Source: Streptomyces sp. GS7
Lineage (GTDB): Bacteria; Actinomycetota; Actinomycetes; Streptomycetales; Streptomycetaceae
Length of the DNA: 64,000 nucleotides
Direction of reading: 5' to 3'
Assembly: GCF_009834125.1 (NCBI RefSeq)
Contig: NZ_CP047146.1
Span: 6,992,501 to 7,056,500, forward strand
The notes beneath the pieces were generated by a model, which did no database searches, had not been told where the DNA came from, and saw only the letters and a program-made list of their open reading frames with translations. Below, one piece after another: positions 16,201-24,975 of this stretch (its first letter is position 1; the number at the start of each line of letters is the position of its first letter). The position numbers were made by a program, and so were the translations under genes.

Positions 16201-17379
16201 CTACGCCCGCCAGGACAACGACAAAGAACACCGGCCCACCAGCGCCGAAACCGGCACACTCCGAACGACGACCCCGCCGTCATCTTCTCTGGCGAGACCG
16301 AAGCCGACCACAACGAGCGGGCGAAGCTCCCCTCGCGACCGATTCGCAGAGGCGGGAGAAGCGGCGGACGCGGTGCTCTTCCTGGATCTTCGCCCGCCGG
16401 TTCGTAGGCCGGCCCACAACAGGGCCCAGCTGTATTGCCCTGTGAAGTTGGGGACGCGGCTGGCGGGTGGTTTGCCCTTGAGCGCGGTGTGTCCGCGGTG
16501 GTGATTGTAGGTGTGCAGCCATTGGGGGAACGCTTCGCGGCGTTCGGTCTCTGAGCGGTAGGGCTTCGCGTAGGCCCATTCGTCAAGCAGGGTGCGGTTG
16601 AAGCGTTCGACTTTGCCGTTGGTCTGTGGCCGGTAGGGCCGGGTTCGCTTGTGGGTGATCCCGGCTGCTGCGAGGGCATCGCGCCAGGTGTGGGACTTGT
16701 AGCAGGCGCCGTTGTCGGTCAGGACCCGTTCGACGGTGATGCCGCAGGTGGTGAAGAACGTTTGGGCCCGGGTCCAGAAGGCGGTGGCGGTCTCCTTTTT
16801 CTCGTCGGTGTGGATCTCGCTGTAGGCCAGGCGGGAGTGGTCGTCGACGGCGGTGTGGATGTAGCTGTAGCCGACTTTTGAGCGGGTCTTGCGGCCTGCT
16901 TGCCGGCCGAGTGTCCTGTGGCCGCCGCCGTCGGGGATGTTGCCGAGCTTCTTGATGTCCACGTGGACCAACTCGCCGGGGCGGTCGCGTTCGTAGCGGC
17001 GTATCGGCCGGCCTGTGGCCCGGTCCAGGTGGGTCAGGCGGGCCAGGCCGAACCGGGTCAGCACGCGGTGCACGGTCGAGGGGACCAGTCGCAGCAGGTG
17101 GGCGATGCGGGCCGGGCCCCACCGGCGCAGGAGGCGGACCTTGATGATGCGCCGTTCCGTGCGTGTCGGGGTGCGGCGCGGGCTGTGGTGCGGGCGGCTT
17201 GAACGGTCTGCCATCCCCGCCTCACCCAGCAGCCGGTAGCGGTCGGCCCAGCGCTGGGCGGTGGTGGGCGAGACCTGGAAGCGTTCGGCGGCCCGCCGCA
17301 GGGTCCAGCCCTCGTCGACGACGCAGCGGGCCAGACGCAGCCGTCCAGTCTCGGTCAGGGGTGCATTACGGTGGGGCAC
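16201..17379 (-). CDS. IS481-family DDE transposase with read-through C-terminus
   Basis: It has an N-terminal helix-turn-helix (LTETGRLRLARCVVDEGWTL, RRAAERFQVSPTTAQRW), a second HTH near residue 90, and an integrase catalytic core: HVDIKKLGNIPDGGGHR (first Asp), RVLTDNGACYKS (second Asp) and YRPQTNGKVERFNRTL (Glu). The family is normally about 315 residues ending near NLTGQYT. Here the frame runs on for some 75 residues because the natural end is missing. The GTG start at 17379 gives VPHRNAPLTETG. Whether it is active is doubtful. Confidence 0.8.
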   Translation of the reverse strand: MPHRNAPLTETGRLRLARCVVDEGWTLRRAAERFQVSPTTAQRWADRYRLLGEAGMADRSSRPHHSPRRTPTRTERRIIKVRLLRRWGPARIAHLLRLVPSTVHRVLTRFGLARLTHLDRATGRPIRRYERDRPGELVHVDIKKLGNIPDGGGHRTLGRQAGRKTRSKVGYSYIHTAVDDHSRLAYSEIHTDEKKETATAFWTRAQTFFTTCGITVERVLTDNGACYKSHTWRDALAAAGITHKRTRPYRPQTNGKVERFNRTLLDEWAYAKPYRSETERREAFPQWLHTYNHHRGHTALKGKPPASRVPNFTGQYSWALLWAGLRTGGRRSRKSTASAASPASANRSRGELRPLVVVGFGLAREDDGGVVVRSVPVSALVGRCSLSLSWRA

Positions 17380-17497
17380 GAGGGCCTTTCGGTCGGTGTA
17401 GACGTCGCAATCCACACCGAACCCGGAAGGCCCTCACCTGTTCAAGATCCCTCAGCCGAGACCTGCCTCACCGTCCACAACCTCCCCGGACAGAACA
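16201..17497 (-). mobile_element. IS481-family element with lost 3' end
   Basis: The 5' end is near 17497, where TGTTCTGTCCGG reads into the element on the minus strand; such ends are typical of the IS481 group. The transposase follows. The other terminal repeat is not found: after the usual last motif (NFTGQYS, about 16437) the frame continues into unrelated sequence. The limit at 16201 is only the end of that read-through frame. Confidence 0.7.
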
Positions 17498-17810
17498 CCT
17501 AGCGCTCCGTTTGCCCCGTTGCTGACCCGGCCATACGGTCGAAGTAACTGATCTTTCCGCCTCGCAAATCCGCCTCGCTCTCCACGGAGGCGCGGTGAAG
17601 AGGAATCTGATCCGCTATCTGTATAGGCGTCAACTAGGGGCGCTCATAGCCGGGATTTCAGCCCTTATCCGCAAGTGCAGGTATCACATTCCGGCAAGAT
17701 ATCCACCCGGGCCGGGGATTCCGGACTGCACCCGACCCTCGATCCGAAACCGTAATGGACCATGGCGACATGGCTCCTGATCGGAAAGCCAGAAGGCGTA
17801 GGGAATGACA
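17498..17810. other. Intergenic, no gene recognised
   Basis: About 310 bases upstream of the lysozyme-like gene. I see no coding signal beyond short frames and no clear promoter hexamers. The only clear element is the AGGGA ribosome-binding site just before 17811. Confidence 0.4.
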
Positions 17811-18413
17811 ATGAACCTGACCGAGCTGCGAGCCCTCGCCACACAGGTGGGGTTCACCGGCAGCGACATCAACATCGCGGCGGCCGTCGCCATGGCAGAG
17901 TCCCGCGGCGACCCGGCCATTGTCGGGGACGAGGGTCTGGCCGACAACAAGTGGGGGCCGTCCTTTGGCCTCTTCCAGATACGCTCCCTCAGGCACCCAG
18001 AGCAGTTCTCCCCGCCGGACTCGCTCAGGATTGCCGGAAAGCTCAAGGACCCGGTCTACAACGCCAAGACAGCAAAGGCCATCAAGGACGCACACGGCTG
18101 GAGCCAATGGTCCACGTTCACGAACGGGGCCTACCGCAAGTTCATGGATGGCGGCACCGGAAAGTTCGAGCCCTTCCCTGGTGCTTCGTTCTTCCACACC
18201 GGAAAGAAATCGCCGGTCATCACCGCGATGCACGATCGGCTTGTCGCCGAAGGATGCAATCGGTACGAGTCCAGCCGTGACACCGACGTGTGGGGCTCGG
18301 GCGATGTGAAGTCCTACGCCGCCTGGCAGCGGAAGCTCCACTCCTCAGACAACGAGTCCGACGGTGTCCCCGGCAAGTCCAGTTGGGACTTGCTGCACGT
18401 CCCCAGCGTCTGA
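17811..18413 (+). CDS. Lysozyme/transglycosylase-like protein
   Basis: A 200-residue protein resembling lytic transglycosylases. INIAAAVAMAESRGDP carries the likely catalytic glutamate near residue 28, and WGPSFGLFQIRSL is the characteristic SxGLxQ region. The C-terminal part (VKSYAAWQRKLH, DGVPGKSSWDLLHVP) resembles a peptidoglycan-binding repeat. It has no signal peptide. The ATG at 17811 is preferred over that at 17805 because AGGGA is then six bases upstream. The protein resembles the amidase 2.3 kb away in lacking a signal and ending in a wall-binding tail, which suggests phage-type lytic functions. Confidence 0.75.
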   Translation: MNLTELRALATQVGFTGSDINIAAAVAMAESRGDPAIVGDEGLADNKWGPSFGLFQIRSLRHPEQFSPPDSLRIAGKLKDPVYNAKTAKAIKDAHGWSQWSTFTNGAYRKFMDGGTGKFEPFPGASFFHTGKKSPVITAMHDRLVAEGCNRYESSRDTDVWGSGDVKSYAAWQRKLHSSDNESDGVPGKSSWDLLHVPSV

Positions 18414-18490
18414 AGGCCCCTGCCGGCAGAGCCGGTGCGGGCGTCCTTGTACGACTCCGCTCGCAGGAGGCGTGTACCAGGCCCACGGTA

Positions 18491-19613
18491 AGAGGTCGTT
18501 TTCTCCCGTTGTTTCATCCTGGAATCTGTGGTTCATGCTGGTTTATGGGGTCACGCCAGGAGACGGCGGCTTCGCCGGTAAGGCGGCGGGCCATGAGGTC
18601 GGTCATGGCCAGGTGGATCACGGCTTCGGAGCGTGCGGGAGGGCTTCGTAGTCGCGTGCCAGGCGGCGGTGGAACATCAGCCATCCATAGGTGCGTTCGA
18701 CAGCCCATCGTTTCGGGATGGGGATGAAGCCCCTGGCTCCGGGGGCACGCTGAACGATTTCCACGTCGATTCCCAGGCGGGCTGCATGTTCGACGAGATG
18801 CTGGCGGTAGCCGCCGTCCACCCAGACTTTCCGAATGGTGGGATGGGCGGCGGCCACGGCGTCGACCAGGTATGTGCCGGCCACTGAGTCCTGCACACTC
18901 GCGGCCGCGACAACAACCGCCAGGAGCAAGCCGAGGGTATCGGTGACGATACTGCGCTTGCGGCCCACGATCTTCTTCCCCGCGTCAACGCCCTGACTGG
19001 CCGCGGGGACACCGGTGGAGGTTTTCACGCTCTGCGCGTCGATGACACAAGCCGAGGGTGCGGCACCTTTGCCTGCCTGCTGGCGAGCCAACCCCCGTAA
19101 TAGCCCGGTGAGCTGGGAGAACACGCCGCCCTTCTCCCACCTGGCGAAGTAGCCGTAGACGGTGTTCCACGGAGGGAAATCGTGCGGCAGGTAACGCCAC
19201 TGCACGCCGGTGCGATCCACGTACAAGATCGCGTCCATGATGTCGCGCAGGTCATGCTCAGGTGGGCGACCGATATCCAAGGCATGCCGACGTCGCGCGG
19301 CCCGCCAGGCAGACAGTACCGGCTCGACCAACTCCCAACGGGCATCGGATAGATCGCTCGGATAGGGACGACGCTCAGACATGTCCTGGATGTACCGCTG
19401 GAGAACACGTGCGCCCAGGCGTGCGGCGGCCGTGTGGGGGCACGGTTCCGCGCTGGGGCACTTTGGAATGAGACAGGCACAAGCCGCCTTCCACCCCAGC
19501 CGTCACCCCACCTGCCCCTCAGAACTCAACCGCACCGACAGTCTCGCCGGCACGGCAATCCCGCACGCGCAAACCCAGAACATACCAGCGCATCACGGAT
19601 GAAAACGACCTCT
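18491..19613 (-). mobile_element. IS5-family element with frameshifted transposase
   Basis: Both ends carry a perfect 13-base terminal inverted repeat, AGAGGTCGTTTTC (18491-18503 and the complement at 19601-19613). The transposase runs on the minus strand. One base (19614) separates it from the next related element. Confidence 0.9.
18514..19382 (-). pseudogene. IS5-family transposase, frameshift near C-terminus
   Basis: Starts MSERRPYPSDLSDARWELVE at 19382. The DDE core is present: IDAQSVKTS (Asp), KVWVDGGYRQHL (Asp) and KRWAVERTYGWLMFHRRLARDYE (Glu). The frame stops at 18618 just after RDYEALPHAPKP. The expected end (SEAVIHLAMTDLMARRLTGE) continues in another frame down to 18514. The intact relative at 19847-20692 reads straight through this point, so a small indel near 18640 has broken this copy. 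Since the core is intact, partial activity cannot be excluded. Confidence 0.85.
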
Positions 19614-19614
19614 A

Positions 19615-20722
19615 AGAGGACGTTCATGCTGTTGACGTGCAGGTTTGACCGTTTTATCGCCCGCCTGAAATCGTCCGATTGAGGCTGCTCATGCCGAATG
19701 CGTCGGGACGATGTCGCCGTCAGGCTCGCTTTTCATCATGATTCGCCCGGCAGATCCTGTCCGGTTCGAACTCACGAAGAATGCCCGCCTCAGGTCACTC
19801 CGACGAGTGATACCTCACCGCAACTCCCTGCCGTATCAGTGATGTTATGACGACAAAGCCACCCCGCAAGTCCTATCCGAGCGACCTGTCCGACGCCCGC
19901 TGGGCCCTGATGGAGTCGACGCTGACCGCCTGGCGCACGGAGCGGCAGAAGACCTCGCTCAACCTCGGCGGCAAGGTCACTGACCTGCGGGAAGTCCTCA
20001 ATGCGATCCTCTACGTCAACCGGACCGGGATTCCCTGGCGTTACCTACCGCATGACCTTCCGCCGCACACCACGGTCTTCTCCTACTTCAGTGCCTGGAC
20101 CGCCGACGGGACTATCGAGAAGCTCGGCGTCCGCCTGCATCGGATCGCCCGAGAGCGGGAAGGACGCACTGCCGAGCCAACTGCCTGCCTCATCGATGCC
20201 CAGAGCGTGAAAACCGCTCCCAGCGTGCCCACCAGCACCCAAGGCACCGACGCCGGCAAGAAAATCGTGGGCCGCAAACGCAGCATCGTCACAGACACCC
20301 TTGGCCTGTTACTGCTGGTCATGGTCACCGCGGCCAGTGTCTCCGACAACCAGGCAGGCAATCAACTCCTCACCCAAGTCGCCGCCAACCACCCCACCAT
20401 CACCAAGGCGTGGGCCGACACCGGATACAAGACCCAGGCCATCGAACACGGCGCCGCCCTCGGCATCGACGTCGAGGTCGTGCCGCGAAACACACAGGTC
20501 AAAGGCTTCTCAGTGCTACCGCGGCGCTGGGTGGTGGAGCGAAGCTTCGGCTGGCTCATGATGCACCGCCGCCTGGCCCGAGACTACGAAACCAAACCCC
20601 AACACTCCGAGAGCATGATCCGCCTCGCCATGCTCTCCAAACTCGCCAAACGAGCAACCGGCGAAACGACGACAACCTGGCACAACCCATGAACTAACGC
20701 GCACCTGAACGGGACGTCCTCT
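19615..20722 (+). mobile_element. Intact IS5-family element
   Basis: Bounded by terminal repeats AGAGGACGT at 19615 and its complement ending at 20722. Its transposase is intact. It lies one base from the related element at 18491-19613 and in the opposite orientation, with the two left ends facing each other. Confidence 0.85.
19847..20692 (+). CDS. IS5-family transposase, intact
   Basis: 281 residues beginning MTTKPPRKSYPSDLSDARWA. The DDE triad is in LIDAQSVKTAPS (Asp), AWADTGYKTQ (Asp) and RRWVVERSFGWLMMHRRL (Glu), with the conserved GKKIVGRKRSIVTDTLGL between. It ends normally at TGETTTTWHNP. It is encoded in one frame, unlike the two-frame element at 26506-27400, so the two belong to different IS5 subgroups. 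It is probably functional. Confidence 0.92.
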   Translation: MTTKPPRKSYPSDLSDARWALMESTLTAWRTERQKTSLNLGGKVTDLREVLNAILYVNRTGIPWRYLPHDLPPHTTVFSYFSAWTADGTIEKLGVRLHRIAREREGRTAEPTACLIDAQSVKTAPSVPTSTQGTDAGKKIVGRKRSIVTDTLGLLLLVMVTAASVSDNQAGNQLLTQVAANHPTITKAWADTGYKTQAIEHGAALGIDVEVVPRNTQVKGFSVLPRRWVVERSFGWLMMHRRLARDYETKPQHSESMIRLAMLSKLAKRATGETTTTWHNP

Positions 20723-20860
20723 GAGAAGTGGTCCGAGCAGCTCACCGACGCCGACCGGCGGGCCCTGTCCTCGCTGTTCTGGTCGCACGTGAACCCCTAC
20801 GGCCGGTTCTAGCTGGACAGGAACACCCGCCTGGAGCTGGGCCCCGCGGCTACCGTCCCC
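20723..20860 (+). pseudogene. C-terminal remnant of Tn3-family transposase
   Basis: The frame EKWSEQLTDADRRALSSLFW then SHVNPYGRF, an in-frame TAG, and LDRNTRLELG matches the extreme C-terminus of Tn3-family transposases (SPLFWxHVNPYGxFxLD). The stop replaces one residue of the RLD motif. It begins directly at the IS5 element's right end, so that element cut the Tn3 gene. The 268 bases that follow to 21128 hold no recognisable gene. Confidence 0.75.
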
Positions 20861-21128
20861 GGCCCCCGGCCCTCCCCCGAGTCTTACGAGACAGCGGCCC
20901 CGGGGATGCCGGGTCAAGGGCTTGATGTCGGGCTGCGTTGAGGCTTGTTACCGCGGACGTGAACTAACCCACGAACCGGTTTGGTTTCGTAGGCGAGAGC
21001 GAGCAACGTTTGTCGACGGTCTTGGGCAGTACATAGCAATCAGACGGCGTGGAAATGTCGCTGGAGGGACTGGCCGTCGTGCGCGTGGGTGGCGCTGGCC
21101 GGTGCGGATTCGGTTGACGTCGTGGTTC

Positions 21129-22388
21129 TCAGTCGAGAACCACGAGGTGGTCGGCGGCGCCGCCGTGCCACTCGATCATGAAGAGAGTGGCGTCGTCGCT
21201 GGTGTGCCCGCCCCGTTCCGTCTTCAGCGTGTGGGAGAGCCGGCGCAGATCCGCCCGCACCCCCTGTGACGGCTCTTCTCCCAGGTGGTTGACGCAGCGG
21301 GTGAGGCGTTCCTCACCGAACGGCTCGCCGCCGGTGACGTGTTCCTCGATGATGCCGTCGGTGTAGCACAGCACCCGGTCGCCCGGCTGGAGCAGGTGCT
21401 CTCGGATCCGGGGCTCCTCGCCGCCGAAGCCGACGGGCAGCGTTGTTGCGCTCTCCAGTTGCTGCACGACCCGGCCGTCGCGGATCAGCAGCGGCGCGGG
21501 GTGGCCCGCGTTGACCAGCTCCAGCTCACCGGTGGCGATGTTGACGTGCATCAGCTGGGCGGTGACGAAGTGGTCGGGACCGAACTGCCGGGAGATGGCG
21601 TCGTCCATGAACGCGTACTTCTCGGCCAGGCTGACGAACACGCGCCGGGCATGTCGGTAGGCGCCGATGGCCACGGTCGCCATCACGGCGGCGTCCAGGC
21701 CGTGGCCCATCGCGTCGATCACGGCCATGTGCAGGATGTTGTCGTTGAGGGCGTAGTCGAAGCTGTCACCGGCGACGCGGTAGGCGGGCTCCAGGATGCC
21801 GGCCACCGAGACCTGCGGCACTGTCATCGTCAACGGCGGCAGCAGGCTCCACTGGATCTCCGCCGACACGCTCATCGGCTCCCGGCGCCGGGCCAGGAAG
21901 AACAGGTCGGTGTAGGCGTTCTTGGTTACCAGCATGTCGGCGACCAGGCCGGCGAGCCTGCGCAGCAGGCGCCGGTCGTCGTCGCCGACGGCGTCCAGGG
22001 TCAGGGCCATCACCCCCACCTGGTCACTGCCGTCCAGCAGCGGCAGGTACATCCGCACGCCGCCGTGGGCCTGCGGCACCTCGACGGCATCCGCTCTCAG
22101 GAAGGCCCGGCCGGCGGGGGAGCCGACCATCGGCTCGGGCTGGCCGACGTGCAGCTTCCTGCCCGAAAGCGGCACCAGCAATTCCTGCGCGTAGTCCTGG
22201 AGCAGGATGGAGACGTCACGGCCGCCGATCCTGGCCACCTCCTCCGCGACCAGCGGGGCGATCAGCTGCGGCGGCATCAGCCGCGCCCGATCCAGCAGCA
22301 GGCCGAGCAGCCGCTCGCCGAAACCCTCCGACCGGTCCACGCTTTCCTCGCCCATGCCCCGCCTCGCCACTTCCTTGCCACCACCCAT
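21129..22388 (-). CDS. PP2C-type (SpoIIE-like) serine phosphatase
   Basis: A 419-residue phosphatase of the PPM/SpoIIE class common in Streptomyces, usually acting on anti-sigma-antagonist proteins. An N-terminal GAF-like sensory part (residues about 30-170, with VRMYLPLLDGSDQVGVMALT) precedes the catalytic domain. That begins EIQWSLLPPL and carries metal ligands in RVAGDSFDYALND (GDxFD), AVIDAMGHGLDAA (DxxGHG) and TDGIIEEH (TDG). HTSDDATLFMIEW is the last motif. The start at 22388 is uncertain; an ATG at 22355 is an alternative. No partner anti-sigma genes lie nearby. Confidence 0.87.
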   Translation of the reverse strand: MGGGKEVARRGMGEESVDRSEGFGERLLGLLLDRARLMPPQLIAPLVAEEVARIGGRDVSILLQDYAQELLVPLSGRKLHVGQPEPMVGSPAGRAFLRADAVEVPQAHGGVRMYLPLLDGSDQVGVMALTLDAVGDDDRRLLRRLAGLVADMLVTKNAYTDLFFLARRREPMSVSAEIQWSLLPPLTMTVPQVSVAGILEPAYRVAGDSFDYALNDNILHMAVIDAMGHGLDAAVMATVAIGAYRHARRVFVSLAEKYAFMDDAISRQFGPDHFVTAQLMHVNIATGELELVNAGHPAPLLIRDGRVVQQLESATTLPVGFGGEEPRIREHLLQPGDRVLCYTDGIIEEHVTGGEPFGEERLTRCVNHLGEEPSQGVRADLRRLSHTLKTERGGHTSDDATLFMIEWHGGAADHLVVLD

Positions 22389-22605
22389 GCTGGTCACCGC
22401 ATCCGCACAACGTGACCTGGGAAGGCCACCGGAGCGCTCATTACGCCATGCGCGGCATGTCGGCCCGCGCTGTCCGCGCGGAGTGATGAAAGCCGCCACA
22501 CGCGACAGCTCCCAGGACCCGCTAGAGCTCGCTGACCAGCGGGGATGACTGCCCGGCGAGCATCCACCCCCCACGTCGTCAGCGAGATCCGATAGCTGGA
22601 AGGCG

Positions 22606-23172
22606 ATGGCGATCCTGGCAGCAGTCTCGGCGCTGGTGGCAGTCGTAACTCTCTCCCTGGCAGCGGGGCGCCGGTTGGAGAACTTGCCCGGTGAGGAGGG
22701 GATGACCCCAGGGGCTGTCCTTCTCCTGGTAGGGATGTTGGCCGCGATCCTGGCCGCTGGCTTGGCGGCTCCGGCGATCGGCCGTCTGCACGGTGAGCGT
22801 CTGCGCGAAAACCCAGCTGGCTGGGCGCTGCACGTAGGACCGCAGTACATACAGACCACTAGCGCCACGGGACGGCGCGAGTTCACCTGGGACCGGATCC
22901 AGCGCGTCACCATCGAGGAGATCCAACCCACGTACGGCAGCTTTGAGGAGCTCACGTGCTCGGCCGAGTATGTGTACAGCGGTGTCCACATCTGGACCCG
23001 GTACGACGACGGAGCGACCGCTTTGCGCCCGGCGGGATGGCCCTACCCGTGGCTCGGCTCACTCGCGAACCGTGAGGACGGGCTGCTCCCCATCTGCGTC
23101 CTCGGGCCCATGACCGAACAGCAGCGCACAGCACTCACCGAAGCCCTCGCCCGGTACGGCGGCCAACGATGA
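22606..23172 (+). CDS. Membrane protein with PH-like cytoplasmic domain
   Basis: 188 residues with two N-terminal membrane segments (ILAAVSALVAVVTLSLAAG and AVLLLVGMLAAILAAGLAA) and a soluble remainder (LHVGPQYIQTTSATGRREFT, then WDRIQRVTIEEIQ) that reads like a small pleckstrin-homology-like beta domain. I do not recognise a named family. It is monocistronic. The inverted repeat right after its stop (23180-23246) may terminate it. Confidence 0.6.
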   Translation: MAILAAVSALVAVVTLSLAAGRRLENLPGEEGMTPGAVLLLVGMLAAILAAGLAAPAIGRLHGERLRENPAGWALHVGPQYIQTTSATGRREFTWDRIQRVTIEEIQPTYGSFEELTCSAEYVYSGVHIWTRYDDGATALRPAGWPYPWLGSLANREDGLLPICVLGPMTEQQRTALTEALARYGGQR

Positions 23173-23179
23173 GGGACTT

Positions 23180-23246
23180 GTGTCAGCTTCGCGAGTGAGT
23201 GCAGCAGACTCCGGCCATCCGCGCAGCCGACTCCGGAAGCTGACAC
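23180..23246. terminator. Long inverted repeat, possible terminator
   Basis: GTGTCAGCTTC at 23180-23190 and GAAGCTGACAC at 23236-23246 are perfect 11-base complements separated by 45 bases. It lies eight bases after the stop of the membrane protein gene. No T-run follows. It could instead be the ends of a tiny miniature element. Confidence 0.4.
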
Positions 23247-23249
23247 CGG

Positions 23250-23414
23250 CGCGCGTGGCGTGCGCGGTATGCGCACGGCCAACTCGTCACCAAGTCGCCA
23301 CAGTTGGTTGTCCCAGCCGCCAGCTACGGGGCGGAGGGCCAGTCCAGCAAGGTCTGGATGCTGTTCATGCAGGAGGGATCGGACCAAGGTCGCATCGATC
23401 TCGATGTTGTCCAT
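23250..23414 (-). pseudogene. N-terminal fragment of aminoglycoside-phosphotransferase-like gene
   Basis: MDNIEIDATLVRSLLHEQHP then LRPVAGGWDNQLWRLGDELA and VRIPRT match the first 55 residues of the APH/choline-kinase-like phosphotransferase family. After this, homology ends, and the catalytic loop and metal site are missing. The frame continues to 23043 through unrelated sequence overlapping the inverted repeat and the opposite gene. It cannot be active. Confidence 0.7.
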
Positions 23415-23510
23415 GGACGGAGCTCCTGTCCTTTGTGCTGTCGACCATCATCTCGCTCCGCTCGTGATCGCCAGGTTGCCGTTTGATGGTCGCGGCGGGG
23501 GCGACAGAGG

Positions 23511-24368
23511 CTACGGGATGTGCGCATCCGCCGCAGTGTCAGGAAGAAGTGCGGCTGAACCGGTGCGAGTGCGCTTGTAACGCGCGGGTGTCGTGCCCAC
23601 GTGGCGTGTGAAGTGTCGGTTCAGGTGGGCCTGGTCGTGGAACCCCACGGTTGCGGCAACCTCGGCAGGCCGGTGGCCGCCGAGCAGCAGTCGACGTGCC
23701 TGGTCGATGCGCTTGCCGGTGAGGTAGGTGTGTGGCGGCAGGCCGTATGTCTGCTTGAAGCAGCGGATCAGGTGGGTGGGGTGGGCATGCAGAGTGGCGG
23801 CGGCTTCACGCAGGGATATGCCGGAGTGTATCCGCTCGTCCAGCAGTTCCCGCAGCGCGGCGGCGAGCCGGCTTGCCTCACGCCCCGGTGTGCGGGGCTG
23901 GAGCGCGTCGAGGTGGAAGCGGAGCCGTTCGCGGATGAACGAGAGGCGGGACTCGGCTTCGAACCCGTCCCCGGCTTGGGCGAGTGCAGCGTGCAGTTGG
24001 TGGATCCGGTGGCGCAGCAGCCCGTCGTTGACGACCGGAGCGTCCACGGCACGGCCGGCCAAACGCTGTGGGAGTACGGAGTCGTCGAGGTAGAGGACGC
24101 GTTTGCGGAAGCCTGACGCCGTGACGGTCCGACCGTCGTGAGGGACACCGGGAGGCAGCAGGAGGACGCCGGTGGTGCCCGTCACCCCGTGGCGGCGGCG
24201 ATCGAGTGCGAAGTCGACCGAGCCGTCGTCGAGGATCATCAGGTCCCACGTGTCGTGGGTGTGGGTCGGGTAGGCGTGGTCGGTGAAATGTGCATGGAAG
24301 ACCTCGGCGATCCCCGGTACTGACGGTTTCCAGGCGCTGATGGTCGTGTGGGGTCGGTCTCCGGTCAT
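23511..24368 (-). CDS. AraC-family transcriptional regulator
   Basis: 285 residues. The N-terminal half is a cupin-like sensing domain (HAHFTDHAYPTHTHDTWDLM, then VLLLPPGVPHDG). The C-terminal half holds the two AraC helix-turn-helix motifs: ISLREAAATLHAHPTHLIRC and RPAEVAATVGFHDQAHLNRH, followed by FTRHVGTTPARYKR. The start at 24368 (MTGDRPHTT) fits relatives of this type; the frame is open to 24446. Regulators of this type often sit beside LysE exporters, but no such gene is here. Confidence 0.85.
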   Translation of the reverse strand: MTGDRPHTTISAWKPSVPGIAEVFHAHFTDHAYPTHTHDTWDLMILDDGSVDFALDRRRHGVTGTTGVLLLPPGVPHDGRTVTASGFRKRVLYLDDSVLPQRLAGRAVDAPVVNDGLLRHRIHQLHAALAQAGDGFEAESRLSFIRERLRFHLDALQPRTPGREASRLAAALRELLDERIHSGISLREAAATLHAHPTHLIRCFKQTYGLPPHTYLTGKRIDQARRLLLGGHRPAEVAATVGFHDQAHLNRHFTRHVGTTPARYKRTRTGSAALLPDTAADAHIP

Positions 24369-24475
24369 GCCAGGAACGTACAAGACCGGCGAGACCGAGT
24401 GCGCCAGGCTCGTGACGCCGGCTGGAGGGGCTGAGGAGTCGCTCACGGTTGACCGGCCTTGAGGAAGGATGCTGG

Positions 24476-24847
24476 ATGTCCAAGTCTGCTGTTCCCGTCA
24501 ACCTCGCTGACAAGTTGTCGCAGTTCAGCGAGCTGTGGTCGCAGAAGAAAGTGGCTGTGCTCAACGACTACGAGGTCAAGCTGGCCAAATTGAAGGGGGA
24601 ATTCGTCTGGCACACCCACGAGGACACCGATGAACTGATCCTGGTCATCAGCGGACGGCTCACCATCCAGCTCAGGGACGCCGATGTTGTATTGGAACCT
24701 GGCGAGTTGTTCGTGGTTCCCCGCGGCGTCGAACACCGCACCGTGGCTGTCGAAGAGACCGCGATCCTGCTCTTCGAACCGACGGGAACGCTCAACACCG
24801 GCGACACAGGGGGGCCGATGACCAAGGCGGCCGAGATCCTCAGCTGA
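24476..24847 (+). CDS. Small cupin-domain protein
   Basis: A 123-residue single-domain cupin. The first motif is VWHTHEDTDELILVISGRLT (metal ligands HxH and E). The second is LFVVPRGVEHRTVAVEE with a histidine. The start follows GAGGAAGG. It is divergent from the AraC-type gene and only about 107 bases away, so the two may share control. Its substrate is unknown; such proteins include isomerases, dioxygenases and ligand binders. Confidence 0.82.
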   Translation: MSKSAVPVNLADKLSQFSELWSQKKVAVLNDYEVKLAKLKGEFVWHTHEDTDELILVISGRLTIQLRDADVVLEPGELFVVPRGVEHRTVAVEETAILLFEPTGTLNTGDTGGPMTKAAEILS

Positions 24848-24975
24848 GATAGAGGGCGTGGCGTCAGACCGCGGCCTTGGGGGCGTCCGCCCAAGCGGAT
24901 GCCCTTCTCACTGCGGATGCGGGCGCGCTCGCGACGTTGGGCGGCGAGCACGGCGGGGTGGCGGGGATCGCCTCA

